64,000 nt of DNA. Source: Tricholoma matsutake. Lineage: Eukaryota; Basidiomycota; Agaricomycetes; Agaricales; Tricholomataceae. Made by a program: the position numbers and the translations under genes. Below the pieces are notes generated by a model that was given only the letters and a program-made list of their open reading frames with translations, did not search any database and had not been told where the DNA came from. Positions within the stretch are counted from its first letter, which is position 1; every line of letters begins with the position of its first letter. Shown here in pieces: positions 57,775-64,000 of this stretch. The DNA lies in the NCBI GenBank assembly GCA_026075535.2, contig AP026548.1:7068001-7132000 (forward strand). The letters are read 5' to 3'.

Positions 57775-58275
57775 CAACCACCGCCATGAGCAACTGCTCG
57801 CGGGTGGAAATGGGGAGCGAGGACAACTAGTAAGCAACCACAACCGCCGCATCATGGCCCAAATGATGTCTATCATTGTTTGGGCCCTAGGTATTTTTTT
57901 CTATCTTTTGTTCTTGTTTTTTCCTAACTAACTAATGTTTTTATTTGACTTTAAGGTTCTAATGGTGCTATAACAACGAGATGACACTGTCAACAGCACT
58001 GCCCCACCACCGTTGCGAGCCTCTGCTTGCAAGGTGGATAACAGGGATAGGAGCAGCGATGAACAAGAAATGACACACCCTGCCCCCAGCCTCACGAGCA
58101 ACTGCTCATGGGGTGGATCACAGGTGGGACGATGACAACAAGCAGCAGCGGACCCGAGGACCACCACCATGACAGCACCCCCAACTGCTGCCATGAGCAA
58201 CTGCTCGTGGGGTGGAAATGGGGAGCAACGAGTTTCATTCTGGGTGACTACAGCCACCACCCCCCCCTCTCGCTG
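57775..58275. repeat. Hairpin-motif array GAGCAACTGCTC/GGTGG, inverse of 55000-55560
   Basis: GAGCAACTGCTCGCGGGTGG (57787), GAGCAACTGCTCATGGGGTGG less one base (58100) and GAGCAACTGCTCGTGGGGTGG less one base (58195) recur. A variant GAGCCTCTGCTTGCAAGGTGG less its end (58017) inverts to the word seen at 55500. Each contains the arms GAGCA/TGCTC. The orientation is opposite to that at 55000-55560. Confidence 0.75.
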
Positions 58276-58838
58276 CAAATGGCTGCAAATGTGAGTGGTG
58301 GGGGTTTCTTGTTCAATATATTAGTTTAATCTAGTGTAATTATATTATTAAAATACATATTCATGTCAAAACCCGTGAATAATGATGGGTAACCCACCAA
58401 AATCCGTGGTAATACCGCACCCTTAACCGTAGGGGTACGGTGTTGATGGGTATGGGTGTGGGTACCACAAAATATACCTGGGGGTTACCCATGTCATGCC
58501 CTATGCACAGAATGGGGTGATCCCAAGTGACCCATTTTTTGGTGTGTTGTGGGTTCCCCATTCTGCATGGATCCACATGGATTCTGATTCATTTCACACA
58601 GAAGCACAGAATTACTTGGTGATGATACTCAACCCAGAAACCCAAACAAAACCCACAAATAGGCCTTGGATGGTATAACACAAGTTAGAGGAAGGGTGCG
58701 AGGTGGTACTAAATATCACCGCTGTTAACCAGGAGTAGGCGAATGAGGCGCGAAGTTGTACAAAGTGATGTGAAATGCTATGAAGCATTTTGCAAATATT
58801 TTCGAAGAAGTTCACAGTGATGCAAAGTAGTTTCAAGA

Positions 58839-58979
58839 TGTTAGGATGGAAAGGGCGGGATATTATAATTACCGATTATGAATACCGATCAACACATCAA
58901 ACACTTGTATAAATAGTCATTGTAGATAAACACAATAATAAGTCTGCTATACTATTATCATGTCCTCAGAGTCTCAACA
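58839..58979 (+). repeat. Copia element 2, 5' LTR (shortened)
   Basis: 58855-58979 matches 63094-63218. The 84 bp that begin the 3' LTR are replaced by 16 bp here (58839-58854, TGTTAGGATGGAAAGG). The start at 58839 is chosen because it begins TGTT; an internal U3 deletion is the simplest reading. Confidence 0.75.
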
Positions 58980-58993
58980 GGTTATGGGCCCTG
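58980..58993 (+). promoter_or_regulatory. Primer binding site matching the anticodon arm of tRNA-iMet
   Basis: GGTTATGGGCCCTG follows the 5' LTR with no spacer and is identical over 14 bases to the site of copia element 1, although the LTRs are unrelated. It is complementary to the anticodon arm of initiator methionine tRNA, as in the half-tRNA priming of Drosophila copia. Confidence 0.82.
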
Positions 58994-59049
58994 AGCTTAA
59001 CTGAATTTTCGCATACACTCACTCTTAACACACCAAGCCACTTTTCAAA

Positions 59050-59756
59050 ATGACAGATGCATCAAACATGCACACAAATGTTTACCGGATCGAACCCTTG
59101 ACAGGAGCCAAGAATTATGCTGTATGGAAGATCAAAATGATGGACATCTTGACAGGACAAGATTTGTGGGAATATGTTGATAAATTGACTATTCGGCCAT
59201 CAGATGAGGCGGCAAAAGTGGCATGGGTAAAGAAGGATAGGATGGCACTATCCACAATCCAATTAAGGGTTGCCAACAAAATGTTGGTATATGTTGCAAG
59301 TTTGACAACATTGAAGGAAGTGTGGGATGTGCTGAAGTCATTATTGGAAATGCAAGGGGTGCTCGGCATGGTGTTGTATTTCGGGCTCAATGTGAAGAAT
59401 TGACACTCATCGAGGAACACATTAGGATGTTGTGTGGCTACCAGGAGGAGCTGCACAACCTGGGACAACAAATTGATGGGGAAGAATTTTCTATTATTCT
59501 GCTAAGCTCACTTCCCAAAGCCTGGAACAATTATATTGCCTCTATTGACACAACAGCCTTAATGGATGCAAAACTAATCGTGCACATTCTTGAGCATGAT
59601 CAATGGATTAACATGTGTAACACCAATGATATGGCCTTAATAGGCAAGCATGGGAAAAGGAAGTACAATCCCAATATCACATGCTTTGAATGTGGAGAAA
59701 AGGGGCACATAGGCCAGCAATGTAAGAAGAAGTCCAAATTGGGAAAGTGGAGATGA
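59050..59756 (+). pseudogene. Copia element 2 gag (frameshifted)
   Basis: ATG 59050 starts a copia gag (YRIEPLTGAKNYAVWKIKM, then LWEYVDKL). The phase is lost near 59350-59400 and continues in another frame (ELTLIEEHIRMLCGYQEELH, then LLSSLPKAWNNYIASI). One CCHC knuckle (CFECGEKGHIGQQC) lies near 59682-59723. It ends at a TGA (59754-59756) that interrupts a basic run (KWR*GGKQK), where an Arg codon would be natural. Confidence 0.88.
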
Positions 59757-62700
59757 GGAGGGAAGCAGAAGGACACAACGGAAGCAAATGCAGCGGCTGA
59801 TGATGAATTTGCATTCTATGGGGATGATGGGAAGGATGTAGCACTGGCTGTCTTGCCAGACTCTTGGTTAGCTGATTTGGCATGCACATCTCACATTGCT
59901 CAAAACCAAGAAATTTTTATTGACTACACCCCTACCCCTGGACACCAGATTTCTGGATTTGGAAAGGCACCTGTGCTCGGATGAGGCTTGATATGGCTGG
60001 AATGCACCATGGGAGGAAAAATATCTAGAATCACTCTCAAGGATGTGGCACACACCCCTGATATGCCATTCAATCTCATTTCAATTTTGCATGTGCTCGA
60101 GGCTGGGGCAGCTGTTTTATTCATTGCGCCAGGAGTCAGATTCTGATTGCCCAATGGATCAATCATCATGGAAGGTTGGGTCATGAGCCAATTATTTGAT
60201 ATGAGCATCAAAGGTATTGCCAAACATGACCAAGCATATGCCACCAAACATGGGAGAACATGGGACAAATGGCACAAAATTTTTGGGCATCTGAACATGG
60301 GTTCAGTAAAAATGCTCAAAGAAAAAGAAATGGTTTTGGGAATGGAGGTGGATAGGATGGTGGAACCAGTTTCACAATGCCAAGCATGCATCACTGCAAA
60401 GCAACAAGTCCAGCCATTTCCCAAAGAAAGCAAGTCAGAGATCAAAGAGATCAGAGATCTGACAGTTAGTGATCTGTGGGGACCAGCATGCACTCAGGCT
60501 TCAGGGGGAGACTGGTATCTCATAACATTCACTGATGGCAAGGCACAATGCACAATGACCTATTTCTTGAAACAGAAATCTGAAGCGCTAACGAGGTTCA
60601 AACAGTACAAGAGTTTTGTTGAAACTCAAACTTGGCACAAACTCAAGGAACTTTGCATCGATGGAGCAGGGGAATTTCTTAGCAAGGAGTTCAAGAAATT
60701 TCTGCTAGACAATGGAATACAATTGGATGTCACCACCCCTCACTCGCCTTCCCAGAATGGAATTGCCAAACGATTAAACCAAACACTGGTAGAACATGTG
60801 TGCACAATGCTGCATCAGCATGCGCTCCCACACTCTCTTTGGAAAGATGTGATAGCTTATGCAACCCATCTCAAAAATAGATCTCCCACATGATCGATCA
60901 AGGATCATAAGGTATCCGATGAAGCCTTCTGGGGAAAGAAACCAGATGTATTGCACCCGGAGGAATTTGGCAGAACATGCTGGGTCCTACAGCAGGATGG
61001 CAAAAGATCCAAACTGGATCCAAAATCGTGCCAATTTATTTTTGTGGGAATAGCTGATGGTACAAAAGAATACAGGTACTATAATTCCCAAACCCATCAA
61101 ACCCTCACCTCTCGAAATGTGGTATTTTCAGTGGTGGAGGAGAAATATGATGAAGTGAAGGTAACTCACCCTATGCAGCTTGAGAGGGAGAGTGGAGAAA
61201 ATGACAAGCAGACTTCAGGTGAGCAAGCACCAGAAAGGGAAATGATGCATCACATACCTGAATCGCCATCAAATCTCACATCACCATTACAAACTCCAGT
61301 ACCCTGGGAAAGGTCAGCACACATCCTCGCACAACCACTCATTAACTATAGAATGCTTAACAACCCCAACTCATGTGGGCCAAAGGAATGGCAACACCAA
61401 GTGCCAGTAGTGGAGGAAACTGGCTACATAATGGTGGACTATACAATGATTGGGGCAACACTAGAGGATGACCCACTTACAGTAAAAAAAGCCAAAGATC
61501 AATTGGATTGGCTGAAGTGGAAGATGGCTATGGATGCTAAAATGACACAATTAATCAAAAGAGGTACATTCAAATTAGTTGACCTACCCTCAGACCACCA
61601 AGCTATTGCAAGCAAATGGGTCTATCACATCAAATGCAATCATGTTGGAAAAATCACAAAGCACAAGGCCAGACTCGTGGTGAAGGGGTTTTTCCAAATC
61701 CCCAGAATAGATTTCATGGAAACATTCACACTGGTCATGCAGCTGGAGACCTTTTGGCTATTGATAGTGCTTGCAACTGAACTGGATCTTGGGATCCACA
61801 TGGTTGATGTGGTAGGCGTGTACCTGAATGGGAAATTAGAGGAAACGATTTTCATGATGCAACCCCCTGAATATGATGATGGCACAGGACAAGTTCTACA
61901 GTTATTATGGCCCCTCTATGGGCTAAAACAGGCTGGCTGAGCTTGGAACAATGAACTCAACCAGACATTCCTGCAGATGAATTTAATGTGGATCTTCTCT
62001 GATCAATGCATCTATATGATATATCAGGCATACCGATCAAGACCTGATCATCACTTTGGTACACATTGATGACATGACCATCCTCAGATCAGACGTTGAT
62101 GCCATCATGGGAATGAAAGCCAAGCTATCAAAATTCTTCATAATCACAGACCTGGGGGAGGCAAAGCAGATCGTGGGATTGGAGTTGGAAAGGGATATGG
62201 AGGCTGGTACCCTGAAAATCATGCAGCATCAGTATATCAAGAAGGTCCTGGAGAAATTCAGAATGGCAGATTCGCACCCTGTCAGCACACCATTGGACCC
62301 CAATATCAAACTGATCAAAATGCCCAACAATGAGCACCACAATATCCCCAAATATTGCAGTGCAATTGGATCACCATGTATGCGGCAATTGGCACACGAC
62401 CCAACATCTCATTTGCAGTACAGACACTTAGCCAATTCATGAGTAACCCTGGACCTACTCATTGGACTGCCGTCAAATGCATGTTTTGATGTCTTAATGG
62501 CACTCACAATCTTGGTATTGTCTATGGAAAAAGGGGAGAAGTTGAACCCATTGCTTATTCAGATTCCAATTGGGGATCAAATGTCAATGATTGAAAATCT
62601 ATTTCTGGATACTGCTTCCAGATGGCAGGCAGCCCAATCATGGCAATCGAAGAAGCAGCCAACGGTGGTGTTATCATCAATGGAAGCTGAATACATGGTG

Positions 62701-63015
62701 GAAAGCCTAGCAACATGCCAGGTTCTATGGCTGAGAATGCTCACTTCTGAACTCGGCATCCCATACTCTGGACCCACCAAACTCAATGTAGATAACCAAG
62801 GTGCGATTGACTACTCAAATAATGCCATTAACCACAGCTGCACAAAACATATCGGCATCCAGCATCATTTCATATGCAAGAAACTAATCTCTCATGAGAT
62901 CAACATTCAGTACTGTGCAATGGATGACAACCTAGCAGACATATTCACCAAGGTGCTGCCAAGACCAAAACACAAGGATCTTGTCAAGTGCATAGGTGTC
63001 GAGGGGGAGTGTTGA
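59757..63015 (+). pseudogene. Copia element 2 pol (protease, integrase, RT, RNase H; broken)
   Basis: One phase runs from 59757 to 61940 with TGA at 59982, 60144, 60891 and 61938. Protease-like region: DSWLADLACTSHI, with the active motif changed from D-S-G/A to D-L-A. Pre-integrase: WHKIFGHLNMGSVKML…C.AC. Integrase core: DLWGPACTQASGGDWYLITF … LCIDGAGEFLSKEF … SPSQNGIAKR. RT: KWVYHIKCN … ARLVVKGF … YGLKQAG. The phase changes near 62000, where VHIDD gives the catalytic pair, and again near 62440. RNase H is at 62497-63015 (SWQSKKQPTVVLSSMEAEYM … HIGIQHHFI … DIFTKVLPRPKH). The TGA codons at 60891 (SPT*SIKDH) and 61938 (KQAG*AWNN) sit where other copia proteins have Arg. Confidence 0.9.
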
Positions 63016-63218
63016 ATAAGCAGTTGTAGCATTAGGCGACACTGACACTGACTCCAAATATAGTAGTAATGATGCACACACAGATTATTAATAGCGGGAC
63101 ATTATAATTACCAATTGTGATTACTGATCAATGCATCAAACACTTGTATAGATAGTCATTGTAGATAAACACAATAATAAGTCCATTATACTATTATCAA
63201 GTCCTCAGAGTCTCAACA
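63010..63218 (+). repeat. Copia element 2, 3' LTR
   Basis: A 209-bp LTR with TG…CA ends, directly after a purine-rich tract (63000-63009). Confidence 0.85.
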
Positions 63219-63965
63219 GACTTTCCATACTGGTTCAGTTCTCCCAAGTGAAATTTCAGTTTGTCCCATGCGCCCAGTGTTCTTCTTAACAGGTGCGATG
63301 TGGTGCAAGGAACTGAGGATGACATCAAGATCAACGGGATCTCCACAGATGATGTGGTCCCACTCTGTGGTGGGGAACCCTGCTGGAGCTGTTTTTGCAA
63401 GTCGGATTCATTTCCTTGCAAAACCATAGTCATTTCGAGGATGTCTCGGGTGTTTCCAAAGTGTTTGTCGCTATCTGACTTCCTGGCTGCGACTTCCTTC
63501 CTATATCATGGCAGCTCTGATTCATAAACCCATTTTTTCTTGTTTGACTGTCCTTCATGTTCTTTGGTAGATGATCCATCATTATCCGAGCTAGAAGAGC
63601 TGGAACTGGAAGAGGGTGACCTGTGTCTTTGCTGCTTAGCGTTGGCACTCCTTACTGTGTGAGTGTCTTTCAGGGTCTCATTCTTGGCTGTAGCTTTGGT
63701 TGTGGTTTCCACCTGTGGCATGTTCACCTTGTTCGAATGCTTCATATTTTTGTTGTGCAATGATGTCAATGATTGATGCGTAGCTCTCGAACACTTGTTC
63801 TTTCTCTCGGTTTGACCCAGTAGGATGTTCCAAGAGAAATTTCATGACTTGGGAAAGTGCACTGAACTTGGTGAAATCCCCATGCCTGTAATCCTTGATG
63901 ACTTGCTCCAACTTTCCAACAATGACTTCGTTGAATCCAAGTATGTCCTCGTCTCCTCCGAACAA
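63219..63965 (-). pseudogene. Retroelement gag-like gene interrupted by copia element 2
   Basis: The minus strand reads in at least two phases. The N-terminal part starts near 63965 (FGGDEDILGFNEVIVGKLEQ, then EQVFESYASIIDII). A low-complexity Ser-rich stretch follows (about 63590). Next comes ESELP*YRKEV, where relatives have SELPW, so the stop is probably TGG to TGA. The end is VPCTTSHLLRRTLGAWDKLK, running to the edge of the copia LTR. This resembles the gag-like protein of a retroelement family widespread in Agaricomycetes, from memory; its class (possibly DIRS/Ngaro-like) is not certain. The reading is cut at 63218 by the copia insertion and at the window end. Confidence 0.45.
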
Positions 63966-64000
63966 TCCTGGTTCACTTGGAGTGGTGTTGGGTTCGACAA

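Larger units (their letters stand above)
53756..58500. mobile_element. Candidate large DNA element with GGGTAACCC-type ends (boundaries uncertain)
   Basis: The left block 53756-53850 starts GGCATGGGTAACCCC and contains many CCATACCC/CCCTACCC words. The right block 58370-58500 ends in the inverse, GGGGGTTACCCATGTCATGCC less its last base, and shows the same order of words when inverted. Inside, arrays of the hairpin word GAGCA-nn-TGCTC with a GGTGG neighbour lie in opposite orientation at 55000-55560 and 57775-58275, again symmetric. I see no transposase. The interior also holds a gypsy fragment (54056-54358) and an end of a GGTCC element (56147). Further similar blocks at 54900-54995, 55985-56105 and 57535-57660 may be other copies, so this may be several nested elements. 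Confidence 0.4.
58839..63218 (+). mobile_element. Ty1/copia LTR retrotransposon 2, degenerate
   Basis: A second, unrelated copia element. The 3' LTR is 63010-63218 (209 bp, starts TGTTGAATAAG, ends TCTCAACA). The 5' LTR is shorter, 58839-58979, and shares only the last 125 bp, with about 9% difference. The primer site is at 58980 and a polypurine run GAGGGGGAG precedes the 3' LTR. Order is gag, protease, integrase, RT, RNase H. No direct repeat is found outside (caaga before, gactt after), which fits loss of the true 5' end. Five stops in the main pol phase are all TGA, and there are frameshifts in gag and after RT. Confidence 0.92.

Noticed and set aside
9570..61940. TGA read as Arg (altered genetic code)
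   Set aside because: The acyl-CoA synthetase and HAM1-type genes end in TGA and no host gene has an internal TGA. The transposon TGA codons accompany frameshifts and other decay, so simple mutation is more likely.
63430..63648. Minus-strand frame rich in Pro and His
   Set aside because: It is the other phase of the Ser-rich stretch in the gag-like relic.
1..64000. CRISPR arrays, operons or bacterial ribosome binding sites
   Set aside because: Gene structure is eukaryotic with short introns, and the tandem repeats found have no spacer-repeat regularity.

Overview
The window looks like a piece of a basidiomycete (Agaricomycetes-type) nuclear genome. The evidence is: genes with many introns of about 50-65 nt with GT/AG ends, a fungal CDC12-type septin, a HAM1-type (DUF4449) protein, a fungal long-chain acyl-CoA synthetase, DUF6534- and F-box/LRR-like fragments, and a transposon load typical of mushroom-forming fungi (Ty1/copia, chromodomain Ty3/gypsy, Tnp2-type DNA transposons).

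Layout. (1) About 1-25 kb is a transposon island: a copia element on the minus strand (1794-7490, TSD CTCCT) carrying a nested DNA element inside its reverse transcriptase; a Ty3/gypsy chromovirus (8978-15032, TSD GTATT); and a Tnp2-type DNA transposon (16769-23281) with 43-bp inverted ends, a transposase, an accessory gene and an unrecognised antisense gene. (2) About 23-32 kb holds eroded or weak genes: an F-box/LRR-like relic, a DUF6534-like membrane protein, and small hypothetical frames. (3) About 32-51 kb is a gene island with five models that splice cleanly: a small secreted protein, a HAM1-type protein, an acyl-CoA synthetase, a 2605-residue sacsin-like double-ATPase protein ending in a BTB domain, and a CDC12-type septin. 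(4) About 51-64 kb is again repeat-rich: an element with long inverted repeats and a Myb/SANT-like frame; a mosaic with inverted GGGTAACCC-type blocks and hairpin-motif arrays; a gypsy pol fragment; a second copia element (58839-63218); and a retroelement gag-like gene in which that copia lies.

The five island genes are unrelated housekeeping or host functions (lipid activation, membrane or lipid binding, cytoskeletal scaffold, chaperone-like ATPase) rather than a pathway. In the transposon relics with readable frames, a large share of the in-frame stops are TGA at positions where Arg (CGA) is expected, and LTR differences in the gypsy element are mostly at CpG sites. This suggests that CpG decay, probably methylation-driven, is the main inactivation route. 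The most distinctive items are the sacsin-BTB gene, the half-tRNA(iMet) primer sites shared by two unrelated copia elements, the Tnp2 element with an unusual direct repeat and an antisense gene, and the possible undescribed 4.7-kb element at 53.8-58.5 kb.
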